Source of the DNA: an uncultured Olsenella sp.
Lineage (GTDB): Bacteria; Actinomycetota; Coriobacteriia; Coriobacteriales; Atopobiaceae
Assembly: GCA_949291295.1 (NCBI GenBank)
Contig: CASEVE010000002.1
Span: 54,098 to 118,097 of the forward strand
DNA: 64,000 nt
Direction of reading: 5' to 3'
In this document: piece by piece, positions 1 to 10,400 of the stretch
Position numbering within the stretch: the first letter of the stretch is position 1
How the letters are laid out: each line of letters begins with the position of its first letter
Notes under the pieces: generated by a model
What the model saw: the letters and a program-made list of their open reading frames with translations, nothing else
Database searches by the model: none
Told to the model about the DNA's origin: nothing
Position numbers and translations under genes: made by a program

Positions 1-741
1 AAGGAAGACGATCAGGAACGGAACGAGCTCGTCGGGACGCTGCCAGAACCACTCCTTGTAGACAAAGCAGTCACGCACCGCCTCCACGCACCAGGCAACC
101 GGGTTGAACGCCATGATGCGGCGGAAGACCTCAGGCAGGGAGCTCAGCTGAAAGAGGATGCCGGAGAGCCAGAAGAAGGGGGTGGAGAGCGTCTTGACGA
201 GGTTGGCGAAGTCCTTCGAGACAGCGCCCAGCGGCGAGAGCATGATCGACCACGCGACCCAGAACACAAACATGATGGCCATCACAAGGGGGAGCTGAAT
301 CACGTAGCGGGAGATGTGGACGCCAAAGAGAAGGCACACCGCAATCGTGAATCCCATCGTGCAGGCAAAGATGATCATGAGGGACAGCGTGTAGAACGTG
401 GAGATGACCGAGAGCGGAAACTTGAGGCGGTTCACCAGGTACGAGTAGCGGTGATACACGTCGCTTCCCGTGTTGATGGCATCTGACATGAAAAACCACG
501 GAAAGACGCCCGTGGCGAGCCACAGCAGGAAGGGCTGGCCGTTGACATCATGGCCGCTCCTCATGCCAAAGGAGAGCGTGAACCAATAGACGAGGATGTA
601 GACGGCGGGCTTGGTGAAGAGCCAGACCTTGCCGAGGGCGGCCCCTCGATACGTCTTTACCAGGTCGATCTTGGCAAGGTCCCAGATTTGGTGACGCCAC
701 TGCCAGTTCTCGCTCAGAATCTGCTTGAGTGTAGCCAGCAA
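1..741 (-). CDS. ABC-2 type polysaccharide export permease (3' end outside window)
   Basis: Membrane permease of the TagG/Wzm ABC-2 family, which exports undecaprenyl-linked teichoic acid or polysaccharide together with a separate ATPase (not in the window). The reading frame is open from a TTG at 741 to the window edge, 247 codons, so the C-terminus is missing. The TTG is preceded by AGGAGG six bases upstream. The N-terminal cytosolic segment holds KIDLVKTYRGAALGKVW, typical of this family. It is followed by hydrophobic segments such as ILVYWFTLSFGM, FPLSVISTFYTLSLMIIFA and VMAIMFVFWVAWSIML, and by the family-typical loop FFWLSGILFQ. It is divergent from a glycerophosphotransferase-family gene, so export of a phosphodiester surface polymer is a reasonable inference. 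A polysaccharide or O-antigen substrate cannot be excluded. Confidence 0.85.
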   Translation of the reverse strand, partial: MLATLKQILSENWQWRHQIWDLAKIDLVKTYRGAALGKVWLFTKPAVYILVYWFTLSFGMRSGHDVNGQPFLLWLATGVFPWFFMSDAINTGSDVYHRYSYLVNRLKFPLSVISTFYTLSLMIIFACTMGFTIAVCLLFGVHISRYVIQLPLVMAIMFVFWVAWSIMLSPLGAVSKDFANLVKTLSTPFFWLSGILFQLSSLPEVFRRIMAFNPVAWCVEAVRDCFVYKEWFWQRPDELVPFLIVFL

Positions 742-944
742 ACAAAACCTCCTCGTTCGCACATACGGCCTATATTCTAGTTCCTGTAGGCTTTCCCAAA
801 GGCCCCGAGCGCCCCATATCGCAAACTCTGCGCCTCGCGTTCCACCAAAAATGCGCACAACCAAAGGTAACGGCTGTAAGCGGATGGTAAGATTGTTGTC
901 ACGAAACAGTCACTGAAGGCATCGTGCATCAGCGAGGAGCGGCA

Positions 945-2114
945 ATGAAGAGCTTGGCCATATGGTGTGCCACCTCGCTCCTCCGCCTGATCTACCTCGT
1001 CTGTCACCACGTCATTGGCGTCAAGGATCGCTTTGTCTGCCTGAGCCGGCAGTCCGACGACGAGCCGATCGACTTCCGCCTCATACGCTCCTTCGTCGAG
1101 AAGAACGTGCCGGGATACCAGGTCGTCATCATGGCCAAGAAGCTCTCGAGCCCGCTCACCTACATCCCGCACATGCTGCTTCAGACCGTTCGCATAGCCA
1201 CGAGCCGCGCGGTTCTTCTCGACTCCTACTGCATCGTCGTAAGCCTTCTTGGAAAGACGATCAAGGCGCCGGTGGTGCAGCTCTGGCATGCCATGGGCAA
1301 CATGAAGCGCTTTGGCTACGCCGCGCTCGACGAGCCAGAGGGACGCTCCTCGCAGACGGCGCGCCTCCTTCACATGCACGAGGGATACGACAGCGTGGTC
1401 ATCTCGTCCAAGGTCTTCATCGACGACTACGTGGCCGGTTTCAACGTGAGCCCCGAGATTGTCTTTGAGTCTCCCCTGCCCAAGGCAGACCTCCTCACAG
1501 ACCCGCGCTACCGCCAGCGCAGGCGCGAGGAGATCGAGCGGCGCTACCCCGAGCTCTCCGGCAAGAAGAACATCGTCTACTGCCCCACCTTCAGAAAGCC
1601 CTCGACCGAGCGAGACGTGCTGGCCCTTGAGAGGCTTGCCGACTGCGTCGACTTTGGTCGATACAACCTCATCTACAAGCCCCACCCCGTGAGCACCCTC
1701 CGCTTTGGTGACCCGCGCGTCTTTCAACACTACGATCGCAGCTATGACATGCTCTATGCGGCGGACTACGTGATCAGCGACTACTCGAGCGTCATCTACG
1801 AGGCGGGCCTCATGGGGCTGCCCGTGCTCCTCTACATCTACGACTGGAACTCCTATCGCATGCGCCGCGGTCTCAACATCGACCTTGCCCAAGACGTTCC
1901 CGCACCGGCCTCGGCAGACCCCGCCGTGCTCATTCGCCACATAGCCCTAAACGACTTTGACCTCGCCGCATACGCGGCGTTCATCCGTCGCTATGTGGTG
2001 GTTCCCACAGATGAGGGGTGCACCGAGCGCATTGTGCGCCACGTGTTCGACCTCATCTCCCGCAGCGAGCCCCAAGGCGTGGCGTCAAAGAGCCTAGCTG
2101 AGGTAGCAGATTAG
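945..2114 (+). CDS. CDP-glycerol glycerophosphotransferase family protein
   Basis: 389-aa enzyme of the TagB/TagF-type polyol-phosphate transferase family, which moves glycerol- or ribitol-phosphate from a CDP donor onto a teichoic acid-like acceptor at the inner membrane face. Visible family motifs are LWHAMGNMKRFGY (about residues 113-125), YCPTFR (212-217), YKPHP (244-248) and ISDYSSV (277-283); the last two mark the donor-binding C-terminal GT-B lobe. An N-terminal hydrophobic patch around residues 10-25 could sit on the membrane. ATG 945 is chosen because GAGGAGC precedes it; an in-frame GTG at 924 has no such site. Its last 21 bases overlap the 3' end of the convergent SDR gene. Donor (glycerol versus ribitol) cannot be read from the sequence. 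Confidence 0.85.
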   Translation: MKSLAIWCATSLLRLIYLVCHHVIGVKDRFVCLSRQSDDEPIDFRLIRSFVEKNVPGYQVVIMAKKLSSPLTYIPHMLLQTVRIATSRAVLLDSYCIVVSLLGKTIKAPVVQLWHAMGNMKRFGYAALDEPEGRSSQTARLLHMHEGYDSVVISSKVFIDDYVAGFNVSPEIVFESPLPKADLLTDPRYRQRRREEIERRYPELSGKKNIVYCPTFRKPSTERDVLALERLADCVDFGRYNLIYKPHPVSTLRFGDPRVFQHYDRSYDMLYAADYVISDYSSVIYEAGLMGLPVLLYIYDWNSYRMRRGLNIDLAQDVPAPASADPAVLIRHIALNDFDLAAYAAFIRRYVVVPTDEGCTERIVRHVFDLISRSEPQGVASKSLAEVAD

Positions 2115-3134
2115 GTTCTCGTACATCCCCTCGAGCGAGGTGGTGGGTGCCCAGCCAAGGGACTCCAGACGGCTCACGTCGAGCGGGAGGTGGTGCTCGG
2201 GCGGATAGGGGGCGTTGGGGTCAACGTCAACGACAACGTGTGCACGGCCACCCGAGAAGCGCTCGAGGACAAGCTCTGCCATCTCGCGAACGGAGCTGTA
2301 CGTGGAAGGGTTGGCCACGTTGTACGCCGAGCCCTTCTCGCCCCTCAGCAATACCGCAAGCAGCGCGCGGATCGCGTCCGCGGTGTAGACGTACATCCGG
2401 GTGCTTGCGCCCGTCGTCTTGAGCACAAGATCGTCTCCCAGCATGGCAGACCGGGCAATCTGGGCAAAGAGCCTCTTGTCATCCTTGGGGACGCCAGGGC
2501 CAAAGGTCTGCGCAAGGCGGGCGATCTTTACGGGAACGCCGTACTCTGAGGCATAGGCCGCACAGTAGTTCTCGGCCATGCGCTTGCCCTCCGGGTAGCA
2601 GCTCCTAACCGCAAGCGGGTCAACAATGCCCGTCTCGGACTCCGTGAGGGCATGGGCAAGGCCCGGCTCGTGGTTGCCCTCGCCATACACCTCCATGCTG
2701 GAGACGTAGACGACCGAGCGACAGCCGCAGCGGCGCGCGTACTCAAGAACGGCACGGGTGCCCATCACGATGGCGTCAGCGGTCTGAGCGGGATGCGACG
2801 TAAAGAACGCGGACGCCGTGGGGCAGGCTGCGTGAAGGACGTAGTCGCAGGAAACATCAAAAGAGAGCTCGCATACGTCCTGTACCACAAAGCGCAGACC
2901 GTCGGAGGGACCGTATCCCTCAAACGTGCGCTGGGCCTTCTCCTCGCTGCGCACGAGCGCATACACCGTAATGCCCGACCCAAAGCCGCGGTTTCTCTCG
3001 AGAAGGGCGCGGACAAAGAGCGAGCCCACAAGTCCCGTGGCGCCCGTCACGAGAACCGACGAGCCCGAAAGCTCGTCCCAGTCAACGTCATGCGTCGAGG
3101 CGACCTGACGATACTCCCCTGAAAGGTCGAACAT
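2094..3134 (-). CDS. NAD-dependent epimerase/dehydratase (extended SDR)
   Basis: 346-aa extended short-chain dehydrogenase/reductase. The N-terminal Rossmann fingerprint TGATGLVG is at residues 30-37, SSMEVYGE near 145-152 supplies the catalytic Ser, and the YPEGK (YxxxK) dyad is at 180-184. Such enzymes epimerise, dehydrate or reduce nucleotide-activated sugars or polyols. ATG 3134 follows GGAGGT and begins one base after the stop codon of the cytidylyltransferase gene, so the two are likely translationally coupled. In teichoic acid and capsule loci an IspD-like cytidylyltransferase is often paired with a reductase that makes the polyol phosphate. This SDR could play that part, but its substrate is inferred from context only. 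No truncation is visible. Confidence 0.8.
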   Translation of the reverse strand: MFDLSGEYRQVASTHDVDWDELSGSSVLVTGATGLVGSLFVRALLERNRGFGSGITVYALVRSEEKAQRTFEGYGPSDGLRFVVQDVCELSFDVSCDYVLHAACPTASAFFTSHPAQTADAIVMGTRAVLEYARRCGCRSVVYVSSMEVYGEGNHEPGLAHALTESETGIVDPLAVRSCYPEGKRMAENYCAAYASEYGVPVKIARLAQTFGPGVPKDDKRLFAQIARSAMLGDDLVLKTTGASTRMYVYTADAIRALLAVLLRGEKGSAYNVANPSTYSSVREMAELVLERFSGGRAHVVVDVDPNAPYPPEHHLPLDVSRLESLGWAPTTSLEGMYENLICYLS

Positions 3135-3135
3135 G

Positions 3136-3858
3136 CTACCTCCACAGGCCAAGGATCTGTGAGTTCTCCCGAGCGTCGATGATGGCGCGGAAGATGTAGA
3201 AGTCTGAGGGCGTGGTGATCTTGATGTTCTCGGGATCGCCCACCACGGTGTAGAGGCTGTGCCCGTAGTGGCGCATGAGGGAGGCTGAGTCGATGAAGTC
3301 ATCGCGCCCCTCGGCAACGGCCATCTCGTGAGCATGCTCTATCTCCCCGAGATAGAAGCACTGCGGAGCGCGAGCGATCCTGCAGGAGTGACGATCGATC
3401 ATGTTGACGATCTCTCCGTCGCTCTCCTGGACGATGGTCTCGGTGGCGGGAACCACGGTGATGGCGCTGCCGTGCTCCTTCACGCACGCGATGCAGGCCG
3501 AGATGGTCTCGTCGGAGAGCAGGGGTCGCACACCGTCGTGAACGAGCGCGACGGAGTCTGCGGGAAACAGGTGGGCAGCCTCGTATATGCCGTTTCGGAT
3601 GGAGCCCTGACCAGAGTCCCCACCAGGGACGATGGAGGCAACCTTGGAGAGGGCGTACTTGTCGACGAGCCTTCTCAGCGTGGAGATCCAGGGCTCGAGG
3701 CACACCACCACGATCTTGTCGATCTCTGGATGATTCTCAAAGCACTCGAGCGTGAAGACGATGATCTCCTTGCCATGGAGCCGGAGGAACTGCTTGGGAA
3801 TGGCCTTGGTGTTCATTCGCTGGCCGGTACCGCCCGCAAAGATGACAGCTACGTTCAT
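3136..3858 (-). CDS. IspD/TarI-like cytidylyltransferase
   Basis: 240-aa nucleotidyltransferase of the IspD/TarI family, which couples CTP to a sugar-, polyol- or methylerythritol-phosphate. The glycine-rich CTP-binding start reads VAVIFAGGTGQRM, followed by PKQFL, the central VHDGVRPLL, and the C-terminal GDPENIKITTPSDF. Length matches TarI and IspD (about 230-240 aa). ATG 3858 is taken as start because the protein begins directly with the conserved beta strand; an ATG at 3903 would add 15 unmatched residues. It lies in a surface polymer locus, immediately upstream of an SDR and near two CDP-polyol transferases. CDP-ribitol or a similar activated polyol is therefore a more likely product than the isoprenoid intermediate, but IspD activity is not excluded. 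Confidence 0.8.
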   Translation of the reverse strand: MNVAVIFAGGTGQRMNTKAIPKQFLRLHGKEIIVFTLECFENHPEIDKIVVVCLEPWISTLRRLVDKYALSKVASIVPGGDSGQGSIRNGIYEAAHLFPADSVALVHDGVRPLLSDETISACIACVKEHGSAITVVPATETIVQESDGEIVNMIDRHSCRIARAPQCFYLGEIEHAHEMAVAEGRDDFIDSASLMRHYGHSLYTVVGDPENIKITTPSDFYIFRAIIDARENSQILGLWR

Positions 3859-3975
3859 CGGACCCCACTTCAAAGAGTTGGCAGGACGAATGTTCAGGAA
3901 CAATCATAGCAATGTAAGGACCTTGCCACCGTGGACATTGCGCAGCGCTCATCGTGCCGGCAGGCGAAGGACGCC

Positions 3976-5037
3976 CTAGGAGCGAGGCGCGCGGACGAAA
4001 GATCCAAACGGACGCCCGATCACAAACGGCAGGAAGCGCTCCACAAGATACGTGAGCGGTATCAGGACCACGAAGGTCACGACGGCGACCCACAGGGGAT
4101 GCGCGGAGAAGAGCCCCTCCGTGGCAGGAAGGTTCTCAAAGAAGCGCATGACCGGCACGTGCAGACCAAAGAACGCCAGCGAGGCCCTTCCCGCGTAGCT
4201 CAGAACCCAGATCCTGGGCAGCCTCATGAGGATGAGCGCAAGGGCGACGCTTATGCAGATCGAGCTCACGAGGGCAAGAAACACGATGTGGTAGTCGTTT
4301 CCATGAACCGAGATCTTTCCGTTGGCGGTCGAGGCCCACACGCCCAGGGACAGCAGGACGGCAATGGCAGGAACGAGCACGTTTGGAGAGGCCGAGTCCA
4401 GCACATCCCGCTTCTTGCGATAGAGCGAGAAGAGCTGCTGGCCGAGCGCGTAGAAGAAGACGATCATGGGGATGCAGTCCACGTGCCACGCAAGCGGGGT
4501 GTCCGTGAAGGTGCAGAGCGCCACGCCAAGGGCAAAGCAGGTACCGAGCGAGCCGGCAAGGCTCACCCTCCCCGTGCGGTCGAGGCGACAGAGCCCCCAG
4601 TAGACAACGGTGGCCAGGAAGAGCGCCGGAAGGAACCAGAGCGCCCCGTTGGGCATGGCGGCAACGTCTTGGTTTGCCGCAAAGAACCCCGGGACGAACT
4701 CGTCGAGCGGGGTCGTGGAGCTTCCCAGGACGCGGTGGTTGAGATACCACGCCGGAACGCACACAAGGTAGAGCGTCACGTAGGGGACGAGGAGCTTGAT
4801 TGCCTGGTCCTTCAAGCAGGCACCGAACGTGGCGTACTTCTCGTAGCGAAACGTGGCTCCGGAGATCATGAAGAACAGGGGCATGTGGAAGGAGTAGATG
4901 AGCGTCTCCACGTCGCTCGGGACGCCGATGGGGTGCGCGAGGATGACGCACGCCATGGCAAGCCCACGGAGCATGTCGAGCCACTCGACGCGTCGCGGGG
5001 CGGCCGAGCTTGCGACGGCGGGGCGCGCGCTACTCAT
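3976..5037 (-). CDS. Acyltransferase family 3 membrane protein
   Basis: 353-aa integral membrane O-acyltransferase (AT3 family) that would transfer acetyl or another acyl group onto a surface glycan or polymer. The N-terminal signature RRVEWLDMLRGLAMACVILAH contains the conserved Arg and His, followed by HMPLFFMISG, and about ten hydrophobic helices run to the C-terminus. ATG 5037 overlaps the end of the upstream glycerophosphotransferase gene by eight bases, pointing to translational coupling and a common transcript. The longer frame from 5076 lies entirely inside the upstream gene. Function as a teichoic acid or glycan O-acylase is inferred from the neighbours. Confidence 0.85.
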   Translation of the reverse strand: MSSARPAVASSAAPRRVEWLDMLRGLAMACVILAHPIGVPSDVETLIYSFHMPLFFMISGATFRYEKYATFGACLKDQAIKLLVPYVTLYLVCVPAWYLNHRVLGSSTTPLDEFVPGFFAANQDVAAMPNGALWFLPALFLATVVYWGLCRLDRTGRVSLAGSLGTCFALGVALCTFTDTPLAWHVDCIPMIVFFYALGQQLFSLYRKKRDVLDSASPNVLVPAIAVLLSLGVWASTANGKISVHGNDYHIVFLALVSSICISVALALILMRLPRIWVLSYAGRASLAFFGLHVPVMRFFENLPATEGLFSAHPLWVAVVTFVVLIPLTYLVERFLPFVIGRPFGSFVRAPRS

Positions 5038-6802
5038 CGCGCGCCCCAAGACGGACGCCCGGCACGTCCCTGCCAAGAAGAATCGTGTCGATCACGCGGT
5101 CGCTCGCGAGCATTCCGCCCTCGCTCGCGCGGTCAATCGTGGCGGGGTCGGGCTCGACGCTCTCGTAGCTCGACTCCTCGAGAACCCGCATGAAGTCCTC
5201 GAACGTGTCGCAGACCACGCCGGGCGCCATCTCATCGATGGGGCGCTGCACGCCGCGCGTTGCGGTATACACCTCGCGGTCGGGGGTGAAGAACACGATT
5301 GGCTTCTTGAGCAGCAGGTAGTCGTAGAAGCACGAGGAGTAGTCGGTAACGAGCACGTCGGAGACAAAGAAGAGCTCGTTTAGGCTCTCGTTGGAGAGGT
5401 CGTAGATCCTGTCGGCAAAGCGCTCCTCGATCTTGGGGTGCTTCTTGATGAAGTGGTGCATCTCAAAGACGAAGTTGCTGTTGGTCCTCTCGCACATGTC
5501 GTAGAGGGCCTCCATGTCAAAGAACTTGTAGGGATAGTGAGCGGTTCTCTGGCCCGCGCCACGGAAGGTGGGAGCAAACAGAATCACCCTCGACCCCTTG
5601 AGCTGCGGGTACTTCTCGTAGAGGCTCGAGCGCGCGGACTTGGCCGAGTCGACGTCGAGGAAGTGGTCGAGGCGCGGCATGCCGGTTGCGAGCAGCGCCT
5701 GGGGCTCGATGCCAAAGACCTCGGAGTAGATGTCGCGCAGGCCAGCGTTGCCCACGAGCGCGTAGGTGTACTTGCGGTGGCTCGAGGCGTAGGGGTCGGG
5801 CGAGGCGTTGAGGCCAAAGCGGGCGTATCCTACGGACTTGAAGCCCACGCCGGCGTGCCAGATCTGCGTGAGGGTCGTTCCCTCGGGCGGATCGATGAAG
5901 TTGAAGATGGGCGTGTAGTCGTCAATGAAGATGTAGTCGCTCTGGGCTATGAGCCTCAGGTCCTCGATCCAGGGAAGCGGCTTCTGCTTGCCGGAGAACA
6001 CGTTGCGATAGCGATACGTGATGTCGAACTTCTCGTCGAGCCCGCGCTCGGTCATGCGCTGCTGGAGGGCGGCCATGTTCTCGGTGGGGCCGGTACCGTT
6101 CTGCTTGAGGAAGAGCACGCGCCTGCCGGTGTGCCTGTTCCGGTAGAACGAGAGGAACCTGCGGTAGATGACACCAAGGACGGTCTTTCTAAAGAAGACC
6201 TTGCTGTTCTTTCTCACCTTGGGGTTGGGGTTGCGCACAAAGAACTCGGGCTCGAGGGCGAGATAGACGCCTCCCTCGGAGTTTGCCTTGGCAATGAGCG
6301 AGACCGTGTAGGCGTACTTGTTCTTTGCGTAGCGAAAGACGTGCGAGAACCTCCCGAGGTCCTCGAGGATCGAGGTTGGATACGTGATGCCGTGCGTGTC
6401 GTAGGGGTTTGCCGCCACATAGCCCAGCCCCTCAGACTCAACGAGAAGGTCAAGGGCCTCAGGGTCCTTGACCTTCTTGTTATGGCGCTTGACGTCACGC
6501 AAGACGCGGGCGCTGAGGTGCGGCTTGGCCTCAAGGAGCTCGTGGATGTTGCTGAGCAGGGACTCGTCGATGCGGCGACAGATGATCCACTGACCCGAGG
6601 GGAGCACCTCGCGCATGCCCGCAATGACAACGTTGAGGCGAGCTACGTAGCCATCCTCGGCAGGGCTGACCTCAAGCGGGATGAAGCGATGCTCTTTCAC
6701 GCGATAGAGGTAGAGCTGCTCGGGTGCGGAAGAGCGAAAGTAGACCTCAAAGAACGTCCTGTTCCAGCGAAGGTCGTAGACTTGAATATCGGCGTCGATC
6801 AT
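5030..6802 (-). CDS. TagF-like CDP-glycerol glycerophosphotransferase
   Basis: 590-aa protein with an N-terminal region of about 190 residues of unclear role and a C-terminal GT-B type polyol-phosphate polymerase domain. Motifs seen in order are LTQIWHAGVGFKSVGYARFG, YALVGNAGLRD, LLATGMPRLDHF, ILFAPTFRGAG, FVFEMHHFIKKHP and VLVTDYSSCFYDYLLLKKP. These match TagF/TarF enzymes that elongate poly(glycerol phosphate) or related chains from CDP-glycerol. ATG 6802 is the first start and the N-terminus shows no signal peptide. The gene heads a minus-strand run with the acyltransferase, with which it overlaps. With the enzyme at 945-2114 this gives two transferases, as expected for priming and elongation. 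Confidence 0.87.
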   Translation of the reverse strand: MIDADIQVYDLRWNRTFFEVYFRSSAPEQLYLYRVKEHRFIPLEVSPAEDGYVARLNVVIAGMREVLPSGQWIICRRIDESLLSNIHELLEAKPHLSARVLRDVKRHNKKVKDPEALDLLVESEGLGYVAANPYDTHGITYPTSILEDLGRFSHVFRYAKNKYAYTVSLIAKANSEGGVYLALEPEFFVRNPNPKVRKNSKVFFRKTVLGVIYRRFLSFYRNRHTGRRVLFLKQNGTGPTENMAALQQRMTERGLDEKFDITYRYRNVFSGKQKPLPWIEDLRLIAQSDYIFIDDYTPIFNFIDPPEGTTLTQIWHAGVGFKSVGYARFGLNASPDPYASSHRKYTYALVGNAGLRDIYSEVFGIEPQALLATGMPRLDHFLDVDSAKSARSSLYEKYPQLKGSRVILFAPTFRGAGQRTAHYPYKFFDMEALYDMCERTNSNFVFEMHHFIKKHPKIEERFADRIYDLSNESLNELFFVSDVLVTDYSSCFYDYLLLKKPIVFFTPDREVYTATRGVQRPIDEMAPGVVCDTFEDFMRVLEESSYESVEPDPATIDRASEGGMLASDRVIDTILLGRDVPGVRLGARDE

Positions 6803-6961
6803 CGTGCTCCAACTCAGACCTTAAAAAATCCTTACACAGCCTGATTATGGTAGCAGATACACTTTGCAACAAACGGGACGTCACGATAACGCCAGGCGCT
6901 CGGGGCGAGCACGTCCGGCGGTGAAAGCCGCGCACGAGGGCAAAACCTGAGCGAGCGGGCC

Positions 6962-7354
6962 CTAGGAGAAGAGCTCCGCATCAAGATCGGCGAGCTCGGG
7001 CGGAACGTCAGCAGGATCGCAGTCAAAAGCCTGGGCGACGGCTTGAGCCTGGAGACGCCTGAGACCCGAGCGGTCCTCGTCCCCCTCGCGCCCGTAGAGC
7101 ACCGAGAGCCGCTCGAGCGCGTAGCAGACGTAGGATGCGACGGAGTCTCCCATGCCCGAGAGCAGCATCATGGTGACGAGGGAGTCGGGCGAAAGCGCGA
7201 GCGCGGTCTCGGCGTCAAGATCGAGAAGGTCGCCGATCTCCTGCTCGGCGCGGGCAAGACCGTCCCTCTCCCCTCTCACGGCAAGCCCGAGGGCCTCGGA
7301 GATGCCGCTCACGAACTCCCCCACGATCTCAAGAATGTAGTCCTTCTGAAGCAT
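6962..7354 (-). CDS. DUF6483 family protein
   Basis: 130-aa soluble, mostly helical acidic protein beginning MLQKDYILEIVGEFVSGI, a start typical of the DUF6483 family found in Firmicutes and Coriobacteriia. No catalytic motif is recognisable. ATG 7354 is preceded by GGGGGG seven bases upstream, which favours it over an upstream frame extension to 7390. It stands alone between the surface polymer locus and the large ABC transporter, followed upstream by a palindromic repeat. Function is unknown; the family name is from memory of the N-terminal signature. Confidence 0.65.
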   Translation of the reverse strand: MLQKDYILEIVGEFVSGISEALGLAVRGERDGLARAEQEIGDLLDLDAETALALSPDSLVTMMLLSGMGDSVASYVCYALERLSVLYGREGDEDRSGLRRLQAQAVAQAFDCDPADVPPELADLDAELFS

Positions 7355-7380
7355 ATGAATCCCCCCTAGCCCCCATTCTA

Positions 7381-7446
7381 AACCTGACAAAGGTGACAGG
7401 GTAGTTTGTCAGGTTTCATGACAAAGGTGACAGGGTAAACTGTCAC
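7381..7446. repeat. Paired inverted repeats with GTGACAG core
   Basis: Two adjacent hairpins. The first has arms AACCTGACAAA (7381-7391) and TTTGTCAGGTT (7405-7415). The second has GTGACAG (7427-7433) and CTGTCAC (7440-7446). The 20-base stretch 7427-7446 is an exact reverse complement of 15481-15500, the heart of a 70-bp palindrome downstream of the sensor kinase, so this is a dispersed repeat family. It sits just after the stop of the downstream ABC gene on the minus strand and could act in termination. Confidence 0.7.
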
Positions 7447-7449
7447 GTT

Positions 7450-10400
7450 TTACTCGCTGCGCAAGGCCTCCACGGGATCGCGGCGGCTGGCTGCCGAGCT
7501 TGGGATGAGTCCCGCCACAAGCGTCAGGCCAACGGATATGCAGACGAGAATCGCGGCCGAACTCCAGGGTAGGCTCATGATGTTCTGAACGTCAAAGTCC
7601 GCGAGCACCCAGGCGTTAACCGGAATGGACACCCCAACCACGACCGCTATGGCAAAGACGCCGGAGATGAGGCCCTCGATGAAGGTCTCGGCGTTGAAAA
7701 CGCTCGCGACGTTGCCCTTGGAGGCACCGATGGCGCGCAGGATGCCAATCTCCTTCTTGCGCTCGAGCACGCTGATGTAGGTAATGATGCCGATCATGAT
7801 CGAGCTCACCACGAGAGAGATGGAGACGAAGGCGATAAGCACGAGCGAGATCATGTTCACGATGTCCGTGACGCTGCCCATGATGACGCCCATATAGTCC
7901 GTGTAGCTGATGACGGCATCATCGTTTCCCGCGGCGCGCTGCTCCTCGTTATAGACGTCAATGGCATCCACCACGCGCTCCTTGGCCTCAAAGTCCTTGG
8001 GGTAGATCTGGATTGCCGCGGGATCGTCCGGCGTGGCGTAGCCGAGCGTCTGGAGGTTATTGTCATAGGTGAGCTGACTCGCGTTGGCGTAGCTCTCCAT
8101 GAGCGAGGCGAGGTCCTCGGCGTCCATGTTGAAGTGGACGGCGCTCTCGAGCGCGTCAACGTTGACGGAGAAGGCGCTCTGGAGGTTGGAGAGACTCGCC
8201 GTGGCCTGTGCCGCATACTGCTCGAGCACGCTTGCCATGGCACTCTGGAGCTGAGATGAGATGGCGCTGCCAATCTGAGAGGACAGGCTCTGCAGGAAGT
8301 TTTGGAGATAGGGCGCCAGGCTTCCGGAGACATAGTCGGAGGCGATCTCCTGCACGCGCGTTCGCACGGGCTCGCCGGCCACGGCCTCGATCTGGTTGAG
8401 AACGTCCTGAGCGCCCTCGGTCGAGAGGTACTGGTCAAAGTAGCTGGCGAGCTTCTGGACAAACTCTGGGTCATCCGGGTCAATCGTGCCCGCGTTCTCG
8501 CCCCACCAAGCCACAAAGCCCTGGCTCAGCTGGCCTCCCAGCTGCGCCACCTCCTCGAGCTGCTCGGTTGTCAGCGCCGGATCGGCAAGCTCCTGGTCGA
8601 TGATCGAGGTGAAGTCGGGGGCGGGCGCGCCGGCGACGAGCGACTCCACGTCGACCGAGTCCGCCACGCTCGAAAGGTCAACGGAGATACCCGAGAGGTC
8701 GAGACCAGAGGGGTCAAACCCCGCGGCGATTCCACTCGTGTCAAAGGAGAACGCGGAGCGAAGCGCATCTTCGTCCACCGTGAAGAGGCTCTCGAGGTCC
8801 ACGCCCTTTCTTGCCTCCTCCTGGAGCGTGTCGAAGGTCTTGCCGGTAAAGACGTCCACGTCGGGGCTGTCGAGCTGCTGCTGCACGATCTGGGAGTTGT
8901 CGGAGCGCTCCATGAGCTCGAGCGTGAGCTCGGGCGTATAGGCAATGCCGGCTGAGAGCGCCTTGGCGTCGGAGGTCTCGTTGGGACGAACAACACCCAC
9001 GACGTGCAGGTCGAGCCCCTGGTCAACGGCACTGCGCATAAAGTCCTCGTCGTTGGACATGTTGGTCCAGCCGCCGGTCTCGGCGTTCTTTCGATAGGTG
9101 TCTGCGGGACTGATCACCTTGAAGTCAAGGGCGAGGGCATCGTCGTAGGTGAAGTCCACGTCAGCCTCGGCAATCTCGGTCTCCCCCGCCGTGCCGCTGA
9201 GCGCCGTGGTGACCATCTGCGTAAGCTCCGCGGGGTCGAGCACGCCGATGCCGTAGAGCGTGTAGTCGCTGATGCGGCCGCTCTGCGTGAGCACGAGCAC
9301 GCACTCGTCGGGAGCGCTCGCCCACCGGCCCGCCACAACGTCATACTGCGCGTCGAGAAGTTCCTGGTCGTCGATCATCTCGTTGAAGACGGACATGCCT
9401 CCCGTGGACATGCCGGCAGTGGCCGTCCCCGAGGCGCCGCCGGTCATGGCAGTGGAGAACGCATTGGGGTTGAGCTGCGTGACGCCCTCAGAGGTATCCG
9501 CGGCATAAACAAGTGGAGTGATCCCGTAGTCATACTGGATGGCGTTGACGTCGTCCTCGATGCCCGCCTCACCGGAGTCGAGATAGCTCTTGAGGCCGGA
9601 AAGGTCGTTGCTGCCCACCGAGGCAAACATATCGGTGAGCATCATGAACTCGGGAATCTGGGCGGAGTCATCCGCATCGCCGTCCTTCTCGCCAGAGGCT
9701 TTGCCGGAGGCGCCCATGTCCTCGGAAAGCATGCCCGAGATGTCCATGCTCTGCTTGCTGATGGTGAGAGGATAGCTGGAGAGCGTGTCCTCCTCCACGC
9801 GCGCGATGTACTCGTTCACGCCGTTTGCCAGGGCGAGAATGGCTGCGATGCCGATGATGCCAATCGAGCCCGCAAAGGCCGTCATGATGGTGCGGCCCTT
9901 CTTGGTCATGAGGTTGTTGAAGGAGAGGCCAAGGGCGGTGAGAAAGCTCATCGACGTGCGCCGGGCCTTCTTGGCTTCGCGGCGCGGAGCGGTGGCCGGG
10001 TCAAAGGGGTCCGAGTCCGAGGTGATGTGGCCATCGGAGAGCTCGACGATGCGCGTGGCGTACTGGTGGGCGAGCTCTGGGTTGTGCGTGACCATGATGA
10101 CCAGGCGGTCCTGCGCGACCTCCTTGAGAAGGTCCATGACCTGCACGGACGTTGCCGAGTCAAGAGCGCCCGTGGGCTCGTCTGCAAGCAGGATCTCAGG
10201 ATCGTTGATGAGGGCGCGCGCGATGGCGACGCGCTGCATCTGGCCTCCGGAGAGCTGGCTTGGCCTCTTGTTCACGTGGTCGGCGAGACCCACGCGCGCA
10301 AGGGCGTCCAGCGCGCGACGGCGGCGCTCGGAGCGGCCCACGCCCGAGAGCGTGAGCGCAAGCTCCACGTTGGCAAGGATGGTCTGGTGCGGGATGAGGT

